Made by a program: the position numbers and the translations under genes
Assembly: GCF_000023225.1 (NCBI RefSeq)
Contig: NC_013173.1
Coordinates: 3,598,501-3,662,500 of the forward strand
DNA: 64,000 bases
From: Desulfomicrobium baculatum DSM 4028
GTDB lineage: Bacteria; Desulfobacterota; Desulfovibrionia; Desulfovibrionales; Desulfomicrobiaceae
Direction of reading: 5' to 3'
Notes under the pieces: generated by a model
What the model saw: the letters and a program-made list of their open reading frames with translations, nothing else
The model's database searches: none
What the model was told of the DNA's origin: nothing
Shown: piece after piece, positions 9,996 through 18,743 of the stretch
Layout of the letters: each line of letters starts with the position of its first letter
Position numbering within the stretch: position 1 is the stretch's first letter

Positions 9996-10868
9996 TTATT
10001 TGTGATCGGGGCAGAAGGGACAGAGGCACTGTTCGAGTTCGAGTTCGTAACCGAAGCGCTCGCGCACGGTTTTGCGGCAAATCTCCACCAGTTCGAGCAC
10101 GTCCCGGCAGGTGGCGTTGTCGACGTTGACAATGAATCCGGCGTGTTTTTCCGACACCTGCGCGCCGCCCACGCGCAGGCCCTTGAGACCGGCCTGGTCG
10201 ATGAGTTGGGATGCGTAGGCGCCTTCAGGGCGCTTGAAGACGCTGCCGGCGGACGGGAATTCAAGCGGTTGCTTTTCCTTGCGCCTGGCCAGTATTTCCT
10301 TGCGCTTGGCGAGGAGGGGCTTAGGATCGGATTGCGGCAGGCTCCATGTCCCGGCCAGCACGACCGCTTCGCGCAGGGCCGAGGCCTGACGGTAGCCGAA
10401 CCCGCATTCCTGTTTGGGAATGTCGATCACGCGCCCATCCCGGGTCAGGACGGTGACGCTGACAAGGTGGTCCGAGATTTCATGGCCGTAGGCCCCTGCG
10501 TTCATGAACAGCGCCCCGCCGAGGGTTCCGGGAATGCCCGAGAGGCATTCGATTCCCCCCAGCCCTTCGCGCAGGCATTCCAGGACCCAGGCGTCCATGA
10601 TCTTTCCGGCCTGTGCGTGCACGGTGCCGCCATTGCGGACGCAGGCCGTCATCTCGCTGGTGGAGATGATGGGCATAAGGATCTCGCTGTCCGGGAAAAG
10701 AGTGTTGGCGCCGCCGCCGTGAATCCAGAAGGGAACGTTGTCGGCGCGATGCCGGCAAACGATTTCAACCAGCTCGTGCGGGGTCCCGGGGAAAAAAATG
10801 TCTTTTGCCACGCCTCCGATGCGGAAGGTGCTGTAGTTTTTGAGAGGGATGTTTTGCAGGTGTTTCAT
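9996..10868 (-). CDS. murB: UDP-N-acetylenolpyruvoylglucosamine reductase
   Basis: Reduces UDP-GlcNAc-enolpyruvate to UDP-MurNAc with NADPH and FAD, in cytoplasmic peptidoglycan precursor synthesis. The 290-residue length and lack of the E. coli-type insertion suggest the shorter type II MurB. FAD-binding segments HGGGANTLFPDSE and GIPGTLGGALFMNAGAYG are clear. SAGSVFKRP carries the expected catalytic Ser, and the C-terminal domain contains GLRVGGAQVSEKHAGFIVN. A small Cys pair ends the protein (CLCPFCPDHK). It is first in a murB-fhs unit and divergent from the Rrf2 regulator. Confidence 0.96.
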   Translation of the reverse strand: MKHLQNIPLKNYSTFRIGGVAKDIFFPGTPHELVEIVCRHRADNVPFWIHGGGANTLFPDSEILMPIISTSEMTACVRNGGTVHAQAGKIMDAWVLECLREGLGGIECLSGIPGTLGGALFMNAGAYGHEISDHLVSVTVLTRDGRVIDIPKQECGFGYRQASALREAVVLAGTWSLPQSDPKPLLAKRKEILARRKEKQPLEFPSAGSVFKRPEGAYASQLIDQAGLKGLRVGGAQVSEKHAGFIVNVDNATCRDVLELVEICRKTVRERFGYELELEQCLCPFCPDHK

Positions 10869-11064
10869 GTTTTATGCCTAGGTACTCCCGCTGCCTGACG
10901 GGCGCAATATTGCGGTGCGGCCTTTGACCATGTAGAGGACATGAAACCGTGCCGCTCGAATCGGAATATGCGGTGTTTTTTGTGAGCAGGAATTGATGGA
11001 GTTGTTTGACGCATGAGTGAGTTACAGTCGATTTAAAATAAAATTTCAATCATTCGAGATTATT
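10869..11064. promoter_or_regulatory. murB/Rrf2 divergent promoter region
   Basis: A 196-base region between divergent starts. It contains the perfect 12-base palindrome CGCAATATTGCG (10903-10914), 35 bases upstream of murB. This could be the operator of the neighbouring Rrf2 regulator, but no experiment supports that. The stretch just before it (CCTGACGGGC) resembles part of the loop of the recA terminator element. Confidence 0.3.
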
Positions 11065-11526
11065 ATGAAGCTTTCCGCGAAATCCAGATATGCGTCCCGG
11101 ATCCTGCTTGACCTGGCCCTGCACAACGAGGGAGTGCCCCATCGCGTGAACGACATTTCCGAGCGCACGGGAATCACCGTGCCGTTCATCGAACAAATCA
11201 TCAAGCCCCTGAAGCATGCCGGGATGGTCACGAGCAAGCGCGGCGCAGCAGGAGGACATCAGCTGGGCCGTTCACCGGAGAACATCACCCTGGGCGACAT
11301 CGTGCGCATCATGGAAGGCTCGGTGGAGCTTTCGGCCTGTTTGAGCGCGCCGGAGCTGTGCGAAAGGACGGCTGTCTGCCCAACCCGTGCGGCCTGGCAG
11401 CGGGCCACGGACGCCATGCTGCGCGAACTGGACACCATCACTCTGGCCGGGCTGGCCGGTGGCGCGCCCAATTGCTGCCAATTGGCCGACGACTATTTCG
11501 AGCGCGACAGCTCGTTGCCTGTTTGA
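11065..11526 (+). CDS. Rrf2-family transcriptional regulator
   Basis: A 153-residue winged-helix regulator of the Rrf2 (IscR/NsrR/CymR) family. It opens MKLSAKSRYASRILLDLAL, the typical family N-terminus, and has the recognition region VNDISERTGITVPFIEQIIKPLKHAGMVTSKRGAAGGH. Three cysteines in CLSAPELCERTAVC (C-x6-C-x5-C, about residues 92-105) match the Fe-S-ligating arrangement of IscR/NsrR-like members; another Cys pair lies near the C-terminus. The start at 11065 fits the family; 16 extra upstream residues are rejected. Its ribosome site is weak. Likely roles are Fe-S, redox or cysteine-related sensing, not resolved here. Confidence 0.88.
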   Translation: MKLSAKSRYASRILLDLALHNEGVPHRVNDISERTGITVPFIEQIIKPLKHAGMVTSKRGAAGGHQLGRSPENITLGDIVRIMEGSVELSACLSAPELCERTAVCPTRAAWQRATDAMLRELDTITLAGLAGGAPNCCQLADDYFERDSSLPV

Positions 11527-11599
11527 CAAAGATTTTCTCCCCTGTCAGGAATCGCGGTTCCGCATGTTTGGGACGGAATTTTTCATATCTGGAGTCACC

Positions 11600-12775
11600 A
11601 TGACCATCCCTTCTGGTTTCCAATTTTCCACCGCGCAGTGCGGTTTCAAACGGCCGGGGCGTTCGGATCTTGGGCTGGTGGTCAGCACGGTCCCGGCTGT
11701 AGCCGCCGGAGTCTTCACCACCAATCGCTTTCAGGCCGCGCCGGTTCTTGTGGCCAGGGACATCCTTGAAAAAGGTTCCTCGGGCATCCGCGCCATTGTC
11801 GTCAATTCCGGCCAGGCCAACGCCTGCACCGGTCAGGAAGGCATTGCCAACTGCCGGGCCACCCTTGAGCTGCTGTCCGCCCTCGGCCTCGAAGCGTCCG
11901 CGATTCTGCCCGCTTCCACAGGCGTTATCGGCGATCAGCTCAAGATGGAGCTGTGGGAAAAGGCGGTCCCCGCCCTGCGCGAGAATCTTGGGCGGATGGG
12001 GCTGGTGGATATGGCCCGCGCGATCATGACCACGGACACGTTCCCCAAGCTCGCCGCGCGGGAGGTCACGCTATCCTCCGGCACGGTCCGTTTGGCCGGG
12101 TTTTGCAAGGGCGCGGGCATGATCTGCCCGAACATGGCCACGATGCTCGGTTTTATCCTCTGCGATGCCGGCGTGGAGCACGAGTGGTGGCAGCAGGCCC
12201 TGGTCCGCTGCGTGGACAAGAGCTTCAACGCCATCACCGTTGACGGCGACACCAGCACCAATGATTGCGTTCTGGCGTTGGCCAACGGCACCGCAGTCAG
12301 GGCGCTGGGCGCGGATCTGGACCTTCTGGAGGAGGCGCTGCTCGAAATTTGCCAGGATCTGGCCTACATGATCGTGCAGGACGCCGAGGGCGGGACCAAG
12401 GTCATGCGCATCAATGTTCGCGGTGCGGCCAGCATGAGCGATGCGCAGCTTGCCGCGCGGGCAGTGGGCAATTCTCCGCTGGTCAAGACCGCCCTGTACG
12501 GCCGCGACCCCAACTGGGGCCGGATCGTGGCCGCCCTGGGACGGAGCGGAGCAGCTTTTGAACCCGACGATGTGGTCGTGCGCATCGCGGGCATGACCAT
12601 TTTCCGTCAGGGCACCCCGGTCAAGGCGGATTGGGACAGCCTTTTGGCCTCGGCCCTGCGCCGGGACGTCGTGGATATCGACCTGGAGCTTTGCGCCGGA
12701 GAAGCCGAGCTTACGCTCATGGCCTCCGATTTTACCGAGGAGTACATCAAGATCAATGCTGAATATCGAACCTGA
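11600..12775 (+). CDS. argJ: bifunctional ornithine acetyltransferase/N-acetylglutamate synthase
   Basis: Transfers acetyl from N-acetylornithine to glutamate, closing the acetyl cycle of arginine synthesis; some members also use acetyl-CoA. The protein has 391 residues. It carries the autocleavage region KGAGMICPNMATMLGF, where the chain is cut before the Thr of MAT to give two subunits with that Thr as nucleophile. GDTSTNDC and PNWGRI are also family signatures. The start at 11600 has GGAG 5 bases upstream. The HD-protein start overlaps the end of argJ by 20 bases, suggesting translational coupling. Confidence 0.95.
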   Translation: MTIPSGFQFSTAQCGFKRPGRSDLGLVVSTVPAVAAGVFTTNRFQAAPVLVARDILEKGSSGIRAIVVNSGQANACTGQEGIANCRATLELLSALGLEASAILPASTGVIGDQLKMELWEKAVPALRENLGRMGLVDMARAIMTTDTFPKLAAREVTLSSGTVRLAGFCKGAGMICPNMATMLGFILCDAGVEHEWWQQALVRCVDKSFNAITVDGDTSTNDCVLALANGTAVRALGADLDLLEEALLEICQDLAYMIVQDAEGGTKVMRINVRGAASMSDAQLAARAVGNSPLVKTALYGRDPNWGRIVAALGRSGAAFEPDDVVVRIAGMTIFRQGTPVKADWDSLLASALRRDVVDIDLELCAGEAELTLMASDFTEEYIKINAEYRT

Positions 12776-13385
12776 AGCCAAGCCCGTGGTGGAGCAAACC
12801 TGGAAACGTCTGGCCGATTTTGTTTTTGAACTTGGAATGTTGCGTAAGACCCCACGCACCGGATACCAATTTTTGGGTTCGGGAGCAGAAAACGTGGCCG
12901 AGCACTCTTTCCGCACGGCCATGATCGGCTATATGCTGGCGCGGAAAAGCGGCGCGGATGTGGCCAGGACGGTTTTCCTGTGCCTTTTCCATGACGTGCA
13001 CGAGGCCCGCATCGGCGATTTCAACTACGTCAACCGCATCTACAATACGAGCAACCCGGTCCTGGCCATCACGCACGCCCTGGAGGGCACGGGCCTGCGG
13101 CAGGATGCGCTTGAACTCTGGCACGAGCTGGAGGCCGGCGTGACTCTTGAATCCAGGCTCGCCCAGGATGCGGATCAACTCGATTTCATCGCCAACCTGA
13201 AGGAAGAGCTGGATCTGGGCAACCCCTATGCCTCCAAATGGCTTGACCATGCGGTTTTGCGACTCAAAACGGACCCGGCCCTGGAACTTGCCCGCGCCAT
13301 ACAGACCACGGATCAGTCGGATTGGTGGTTTGTGCGGCCGGACGAGTCCTGGTGGCGCAAGGGGAACGGCAAGCCCCGCCCCTAG
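12756..13385 (+). CDS. HD-domain phosphohydrolase (YfbR-like)
   Basis: A 209-residue HD-superfamily metal-dependent phosphohydrolase, probably acting on 5'-nucleotides like YfbR. The metal ligands are visible as ENVAEHSFRTA (first His), FLCLFHDVHEARIGD (the HD pair, about residues 78-79) and AQDADQLDFI (final Asp, about residue 138). It overlaps argJ by 20 bases. The substrate cannot be deduced. Confidence 0.85.
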   Translation: MLNIEPEAKPVVEQTWKRLADFVFELGMLRKTPRTGYQFLGSGAENVAEHSFRTAMIGYMLARKSGADVARTVFLCLFHDVHEARIGDFNYVNRIYNTSNPVLAITHALEGTGLRQDALELWHELEAGVTLESRLAQDADQLDFIANLKEELDLGNPYASKWLDHAVLRLKTDPALELARAIQTTDQSDWWFVRPDESWWRKGNGKPRP

Positions 13386-13391
13386 CGGATC

Positions 13392-13973
13392 ATGTCAGCG
13401 CAAGAAGCAAGCAGATCCCGTCTTGGGAGAGCAGTGTTCAGTTTTTTTCTGGCGCTGTGCCTGCATGTGATTCCAGTCTGGTTTATCATCTTCGGGCCTC
13501 TCTACGGACTTCCAAGCGTCCTTGAGCTCAACCTCGAAACCATCAATATGTACCGCGAACGAATTTTTCGGGAGCAGCACGCCCAGAGCGTTGCCCGGCT
13601 GGACTCGGCGCCTTTGCATATCTCCGTGGATGTGCAGGCGCGTCCCGACACGCGCCAGCGCGTCTCAAAGCCGCGCCGCGAAGCGGATTTGACGCGCGCG
13701 CGGGCCGTACAGGGCGCCATCCGGTCTTTGTGGGAAGGCATGTCTCCCGACAGCACCGGCTATGCGCTGGTCAGCCTGAGCATTCTGGAAGACGGCAGAA
13801 TCGGCGAGTTTGTGGTCAACCGCGTTTCCGGCGACCACGATTTCCAGGCTTTTCTGCTCTCTTTTCTGTCCACGCTCAAGTCCACGTACGGCAATGCTGC
13901 CGGGCCCGGAGAGGCCCTGTGGATCGAGTGCGAATTCGTCATCCAACCATTGGCGCGCAAGGGGGCCTCATGA
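13392..13973 (+). CDS. membrane-anchored protein with TonB C-terminal-like domain
   Basis: A 193-residue protein with one N-terminal membrane segment (about residues 13-36, FSFFLALCLHVIPVWFIIF). A short charged spacer follows, then a C-terminal domain (about 115-190) with the TonB-C pattern GYALVSLSILEDGRIGEFVV and a following helix. The topology suggests a periplasmic domain held in the inner membrane, as for TonB/TolA-like energy transducers, but the proline-rich spacer of true TonB is missing. The next gene's ATG overlaps its stop (ATGA). Confidence 0.55.
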   Translation: MSAQEASRSRLGRAVFSFFLALCLHVIPVWFIIFGPLYGLPSVLELNLETINMYRERIFREQHAQSVARLDSAPLHISVDVQARPDTRQRVSKPRREADLTRARAVQGAIRSLWEGMSPDSTGYALVSLSILEDGRIGEFVVNRVSGDHDFQAFLLSFLSTLKSTYGNAAGPGEALWIECEFVIQPLARKGAS

Positions 13974-14455
13974 TTGTCGCGGTCATGTCCGATACGCATA
14001 TGGATCAACCGGATACCCTTCTGGCGGCTATTTTTGAGCGTTATTGCCGTGACGCCGACGTGCTTCTGCACTGCGGAGACTGCGTGAGCGAGGAAACCTG
14101 GTCCTTTCTCAATTCCCATCCACGGTTTTACTCCGTGCAAGGCAACTGCGACCCGCTTTCCCTGAGCGGCAGTCTGCCCGTCCTGCGTGAACTGGAGCTG
14201 GAAGGGTTTCGTTTGGGCATGGGTCACGGATGGGGTCCGCGTTCCCGGGTAGGTGACGAGATTGCCAGCCGATTCCAGGGAGCGGACATTGTCTGCTACG
14301 GCCACACGCATGTTCGTGACTGGCGGCTGTCATCCGGAGGGGTTCGGCTTTTTAACCCTGGCTCCCTGTTTTGGCCGAGGTCAGGAGAAGGCGGCATGGC
14401 CCGGCTTCACTTGCATCGCGGGCAGGACCCGGAAGTGGAGTGGATAACCATCTAA
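13970..14455 (+). CDS. YfcE/MJ0936-type metallophosphoesterase
   Basis: A 161-residue calcineurin-fold phosphodiesterase. All metal-binding blocks are present: SDTHMD at the start, HCGDC, GNCD, HGWG and GHTHVRDW. Small bacterial members cleave phosphodiester bonds in vitro; the natural substrate is usually unknown. The start overlaps the stop of the TonB-C-like gene by 4 bases (ATGA), so the two are translated together. A bidirectional hairpin follows. Confidence 0.9.
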   Translation: MIVAVMSDTHMDQPDTLLAAIFERYCRDADVLLHCGDCVSEETWSFLNSHPRFYSVQGNCDPLSLSGSLPVLRELELEGFRLGMGHGWGPRSRVGDEIASRFQGADIVCYGHTHVRDWRLSSGGVRLFNPGSLFWPRSGEGGMARLHLHRGQDPEVEWITI

Positions 14456-14478
14456 GCCCCATCCCTTTGACTCCCCAT

Positions 14479-14512
14479 GAAAAAAGCCCGCCTCAATCGA
14501 GACGGGCTTTGC
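14479..14512. terminator. bidirectional terminator between the YfcE-type gene and ppiD
   Basis: AAAGCCCG-C-CTC and GAG-A-CGGGCTTT form a long stem with a 4-base loop. The minus strand ends in six T and the plus strand has only three, so it serves ppiD best. Confidence 0.85.
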
Positions 14513-14536
14513 CATTTGTATGGAGCGTCGAAAGCG

Positions 14537-16435
14537 TTAGTTTTCGAGCAGTGCAGGGTTGGTGATGCGTACATCGGCTTTGGCGCGTAGATCCGCGACA
14601 AAGGCCTGCATGGTCTGCTCTTCGGCCCTTTCGTTAAGGGAAGTCAGCCATAACTCTTTTTCCGCGGCCCAGTCTTCGTCGGCCGGCGGGGTAACCTGTA
14701 TGGCCTTGGCCAGAACGTAGCCTTCGGGAAAGGCGTAGGCTTCGGGCAGCCATGCACCGGACTTGGTCTCAAAGGCCTTGGTGGCCAGCAACTGGTTCAT
14801 GCCCAGGCCGTTTATGGTGCCTTGCCGTCCGAAGGGTTCGGTCTCTTTTACGGTGGCGCCTGTCAGGGTTTCTCCCTTGAGCAACAGCTCCAGATCCTTG
14901 TCTGCGGCGGCCTTGGCCACCTTCAAGGCTTCGTCGCGGGTGATGGCCGCGACGATTTCCGCCTTGACCGCTTCCAGCGGCTTCACGCTTTCGGCAACCT
15001 GTTCACGCTTGGTGGCGAGCAGGTATCCGTCGGCAATGGGCAGCGGAGATTGCGTCGTGATGTCCTGGGGCAGGTCGAAGAGAACCTGGGCATTTTCCGG
15101 AGAAAGTCCGGGCAGATCCCTCGGGCCTTGATTCTTGGTGAAGTAGTCCGATTCCCGGATCTCAAGCTTCAGGCCAATGGCTTTGACCACGGCATCGAGA
15201 GGCTCGCCGACGAGTACCATTTCCAGTGCCTGATCAAGACGATCCTGCAGGATCTCCGCCGCGCGATCCTCGGCGATGATATTCGCGATGTCGCTCGCGA
15301 CAGACTCGTAATTCTCATAGCCTGCGCTCTTGGTGTCTTCCACGGTGATCAGGTGGAAGCCGAACTGGGTGCGGACCGGTTCGCTGACAGCGCCCTTTTC
15401 CAGGGCAAAGGCCGCGTCTTCGAAGGGTTTCACCATCCGGCCCCGGCCAAACCAGCCCAGCTCTCCGCCGGTCTGTGTGCCGGAGGGGTCCTCGGTGTAT
15501 TGCGCGGCCACTTCCGCAAAGGATTTGCCGGCAGCCAGGTCTTTCTGGGCGGCTTTTATGGTCTGCATGGCCTTTTCCACGCTTTCTTCATCGGCGTTTT
15601 CGTCAACGCGCACAAGAAGGTGGCTGGCCTTGACCTGTTCTTCGATCTTGAACTGTTCCTTTTGCTCGGCGTAGTACTTTTCGGTTTCCTCGGGGGAAAC
15701 GGCGGCAGGGTCGGCCAGAGTCGCGGGAGTGAGCAGCAGATAGTCGATCTTGGCCCTGGCAGGCACGGCATAGTTGGCCTTGCGCGCCTCGTAATACTCA
15801 TTGATCCGCGCGTCCGTGGCGTTGACCTGATTCTGATAGTTTTCCCACGGGTACATCAGATACGAAATGGTCGCAGTGCTGCGGCCGTATGTGTAGAAGT
15901 CGCGGGCCTGATCCTCTCCGAGGCGGCCGGGAAGACCGACGTAGGTCCGCAGCTTGTCCATGACCATGCCGCGCATGTACTCGGATTCGAATTTGCCGGG
16001 CGTGAGGTTGTTGGCACGCAGCACGTTCTGGTACGAGGCCGGGTCAAAGACGTTGCTTTCGTTCTGGAAGGCGGGGATGAGATGAATCTCCTTGGCCAGC
16101 TCTTCCTTGGAAACGGTCAGGCCGAGTTTGGCGGCCTGCTGCATCATCAACTCTTCGATGACCATCTGTTCGAGGATCTGTCTCTTGAATCCCATCTGGG
16201 CCAGAATCTCAGCGGTCAGGTTGGGGTTCTGGCTACGTGCGAGTTCGAGGCTGCGCTGCAGGCGTTCCTGGAACGGGCGAAAGAGAATGGGGGAGTCGTT
16301 GACTGTGGCGACGACGGTGGTCTGATCGTTTTGCACGCGATTCATGCCAAAGGCCAAAACAAAAACGGCAATGATGATGCCGAAGAGGATTTTTATTCCC
16401 CAACTTTGGGCGCCCTGGCGCAGGATATCAAGCAT
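14537..16435 (-). CDS. ppiD: peptidyl-prolyl isomerase PpiD-like periplasmic chaperone
   Basis: A 632-residue SurA/PpiD family protein anchored in the inner membrane, assisting folding of exported proteins near the Sec translocon. One membrane helix lies near the N-terminus (about residues 13-31, WGIKILFGIIIAVFVLAFGM). A SurA-like chaperone region follows, then a parvulin domain (about 262-362) with VKASHLLVR, GGELGWFGRGRMVKPFE and TQFGFHLI, and a second degenerate module. The length matches E. coli PpiD (623). It is transcribed after aconitase with a 57-base gap. Confidence 0.92.
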   Translation of the reverse strand: MLDILRQGAQSWGIKILFGIIIAVFVLAFGMNRVQNDQTTVVATVNDSPILFRPFQERLQRSLELARSQNPNLTAEILAQMGFKRQILEQMVIEELMMQQAAKLGLTVSKEELAKEIHLIPAFQNESNVFDPASYQNVLRANNLTPGKFESEYMRGMVMDKLRTYVGLPGRLGEDQARDFYTYGRSTATISYLMYPWENYQNQVNATDARINEYYEARKANYAVPARAKIDYLLLTPATLADPAAVSPEETEKYYAEQKEQFKIEEQVKASHLLVRVDENADEESVEKAMQTIKAAQKDLAAGKSFAEVAAQYTEDPSGTQTGGELGWFGRGRMVKPFEDAAFALEKGAVSEPVRTQFGFHLITVEDTKSAGYENYESVASDIANIIAEDRAAEILQDRLDQALEMVLVGEPLDAVVKAIGLKLEIRESDYFTKNQGPRDLPGLSPENAQVLFDLPQDITTQSPLPIADGYLLATKREQVAESVKPLEAVKAEIVAAITRDEALKVAKAAADKDLELLLKGETLTGATVKETEPFGRQGTINGLGMNQLLATKAFETKSGAWLPEAYAFPEGYVLAKAIQVTPPADEDWAAEKELWLTSLNERAEEQTMQAFVADLRAKADVRITNPALLEN

Positions 16436-16492
16436 GGAATCTCCGACAAAGAGTCTGAAGTTAAAAATAATGGGAGCTGCCCCGAGGGGCTT

Positions 16493-18415
16493 TTATTTTT
16501 GCCTGTCGTTGACGTAATTGAGCAAGCCGCCAGCCTTGATAATGGCTATTTCATTACCCGTCAAATCATGGGTCAGCGTGAGCTGTCTGCCCTCGGATGT
16601 GGTGGCGCAAAGCGCCGCTCCGGGTTCAAGAGCGCCAAGTTCGAGGCGCAGGACATCGCCCTGGGCCAGCGTGTCATAGTCCGCCTCGTTGGCAAGCATC
16701 AGCGGAAGGATGCCGAAATTGATCAGGTTCGCCTTGTGAATGCGGGCAAAGGACTTGGTCAGAACCACGCGCACGCCCAGATGACGTGGGGCCAGGGCAG
16801 CATGTTCACGGCTGGAGCCTTGTCCGTAATTCTCGCCGCCAAGGATGAGCCCCTGTCCCGCTTTTTCGGCCCGGGTCACGAAATCTTTGTCCACGCGCTC
16901 GAACACATGCCTGCTGATGGCCGGGATGTTGGAGCGCAGGGCGGTGATGGCCGCGCCGGCGGGCATGATGTGGTCGGTGGTGATGTTGTCTCCGACCTTG
17001 ATCAGCACCGGCAGTTCCAGGACTTCCGGCAGCCTGTCAAAGGGCGACAGGGCAACGATGTTGGGTCCGCGCAGGATTTCGACGTCGCTTCCATCCTCGG
17101 GCGGGAAGGCGAAGAGATGGCGGATGGACGGCGCCGTGGCCGGTAGCGACGGCTTGGAAACGCTTTTGGTCCAGGTCGACGGGTTGGTGAACTTGCCGTT
17201 CAGGGCGCTGAATGCCGCGGTGATGGGGCTGACAAGATAGATCTGTCCGTCCTGGGTGCCGCTGCGGCCCTCGAAGTTGCGGTTGAAGGTCCGGGCGCTG
17301 ACGCCGCCGCTGGACGGAGAGCCGCCCATGCCGATGCACGGACCGCAGGAGCACTCCATGAGCCGTCCGCCCGCGTCGAGGATGAGGTCGAGCAGCCCTT
17401 CGCTCATGAGCATTTTGAGCACCTGCTTGGATCCCGGTGACAGGAGCAGGTCCGTGTTCGGGGCGATATGCTCGCCGCTCAGAATCTGGGCCACGCTCTG
17501 CAGGTCGGAGTACGAGGAGTTGGTGCAGGAGCCAATGGCCACCTGGTCGACGTTCATTCCGTCGAGTTCCGCCACGGGGACGACCCTGTCGGGCATGTGC
17601 GGCCGGGCCGCCAGGGGAACAAGCGCGCTCAGGTCGATGACGATTTCCCGGTCATATGCCGCGCCTTCGTCGGCGGCCAAGGGGGTGAAATCGCTTTCCC
17701 GGCCCATGAGCGCAAGAAAGGCCCGGGTCTGGTCGTCGCTGGGGAAGATGGACGCCGTGGCGCCCAGCTCCGCGCCCATGTTGGTGATGGTGGCGCGCTC
17801 CGGCACGCTCAAGGTGGCCACGCCGGGGCCGCAGTATTCCATGACCGCTCCCACGCCGCCCTTGACGGTCAGGATGCCCAAAAGGTGCAGGATGACGTCC
17901 TTGGCCGAGGCATAACCGGTCAGCTGCCCTTCGAGGCGGATCTTGAAGACCCTGGGCATGGTGATGGTGTAGGGCTCTCCGGCCATGGCCAGCGCCACGG
18001 AGAGGCCGCCCGCGCCCATGGACAGGCTGCCGATGCCGCCGGCAGTGGGCGTGTGCGAATCCGAGCCGATCAGGGTCTTGCCCGGAACCGCGAAATTTTC
18101 CAGATGCAGCTGGTGGCAGATGCCCGTGCCGGGAGGGGAGAAAACAATGCCGTATTTGGCGGCCACGCTGCGCAGATAGCGGTGGTCGTCAGGATTGCGG
18201 AAGCCCATCTGCAGGGTGTTGTGATCGACATAGCTGACGGACAGCTCTGTCTTGACCCGTGGCAGGCCGATGGCTTCCCACTGCAGGTAGGCCATAGTGC
18301 CGGTGGCGTCCTGGGTCAGGGTCTGGTCTATCTTGATGGCCACTTCGTTTCCGGGCTGCATATCGCCTTCAACGAGGTGCGCCGCGATGATCTTCTGGGT
18401 GAGGTTCTGGTTCAT
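16493..18415 (-). CDS. acnA: aconitate hydratase
   Basis: Interconverts citrate and isocitrate through cis-aconitate with a [4Fe-4S] cluster. At 640 residues it is the short, mitochondrial/anaerobe-type aconitase rather than the roughly 890-residue AcnA. Cluster ligands are seen in GSCTNSSY and in CSCGPCIGMGG (about residues 352-362). IGSDSHTPTAGGIG and GENYGQGSSREHAALAPRHLG (swivel domain) are family hallmarks. In a sulfate reducer it probably serves glutamate synthesis or an incomplete TCA cycle. AGGAG lies before the ATG. Confidence 0.94.
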   Translation of the reverse strand: MNQNLTQKIIAAHLVEGDMQPGNEVAIKIDQTLTQDATGTMAYLQWEAIGLPRVKTELSVSYVDHNTLQMGFRNPDDHRYLRSVAAKYGIVFSPPGTGICHQLHLENFAVPGKTLIGSDSHTPTAGGIGSLSMGAGGLSVALAMAGEPYTITMPRVFKIRLEGQLTGYASAKDVILHLLGILTVKGGVGAVMEYCGPGVATLSVPERATITNMGAELGATASIFPSDDQTRAFLALMGRESDFTPLAADEGAAYDREIVIDLSALVPLAARPHMPDRVVPVAELDGMNVDQVAIGSCTNSSYSDLQSVAQILSGEHIAPNTDLLLSPGSKQVLKMLMSEGLLDLILDAGGRLMECSCGPCIGMGGSPSSGGVSARTFNRNFEGRSGTQDGQIYLVSPITAAFSALNGKFTNPSTWTKSVSKPSLPATAPSIRHLFAFPPEDGSDVEILRGPNIVALSPFDRLPEVLELPVLIKVGDNITTDHIMPAGAAITALRSNIPAISRHVFERVDKDFVTRAEKAGQGLILGGENYGQGSSREHAALAPRHLGVRVVLTKSFARIHKANLINFGILPLMLANEADYDTLAQGDVLRLELGALEPGAALCATTSEGRQLTLTHDLTGNEIAIIKAGGLLNYVNDRQK

Positions 18416-18451
18416 GCGCGCTCCTTCAATTTTGCCGTTGCATATCTTTGA

Positions 18452-18485
18452 AAAAAGGCCCCCAGCCGAAGCTGGGAGCCTCTAT
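18452..18485 (-). terminator. terminator after the coiled-coil gene
   Basis: On the minus strand, GGCTCCCAGC-TTCG-GCTGGGGGCC forms a 10-bp stem with a UUCG loop, then six T. It separates the CM-EPSPS-like/coiled-coil pair from aconitase. Confidence 0.9.
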
Positions 18486-18494
18486 TTGTCGGGC

Positions 18495-18743
18495 TTACCA
18501 CGTGGATGCAAGCCGCCTGAGCTTGACCCGCAGAATCTGAATTTCAGTGTCCAGGCGCAGTTTGTCCTGCTGCAGCCGGAAAATGTCCTCGTGAAAGGTT
18601 ATGCCGCGCGCAGGGTCTTCTTGAAGCAGCAATTCTTTGACCTTGGCCTGAGCTTCGTCCTGTTCAGCTTTGAACCTGGCGATTTCCTTTTCGATGGTCT
18701 TAATCTGTTGTGATTCGGATTCGTTTACGTTTTGGCTTGTCAT
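18495..18743 (-). CDS. small coiled-coil hypothetical protein
   Basis: An 82-residue protein, almost all predicted helix with heptad-like patterning (IKTIEKEIARFKAEQDEAQ, then DKLRLDTEIQILRVKLRRL). It has no cysteine, signal or membrane segment. Its start lies inside the 3' end of the CM-EPSPS-like gene (44-base overlap), so the two are translated together, and a strong terminator follows. Coupling suggests it partners with the fusion protein; this is inference. The ribosome site is weak. Confidence 0.65.
   Translation of the reverse strand: MTSQNVNESESQQIKTIEKEIARFKAEQDEAQAKVKELLLQEDPARGITFHEDIFRLQQDKLRLDTEIQILRVKLRRLASTW

Noticed and set aside
16479-16500. GCCC-CGAG-GGGC followed by TTTTATTTTT on plus, resembling a terminator
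   Set aside because: No plus-strand gene lies upstream; the stem is only 4 bp and the T-rich part contains the aconitase stop codon.
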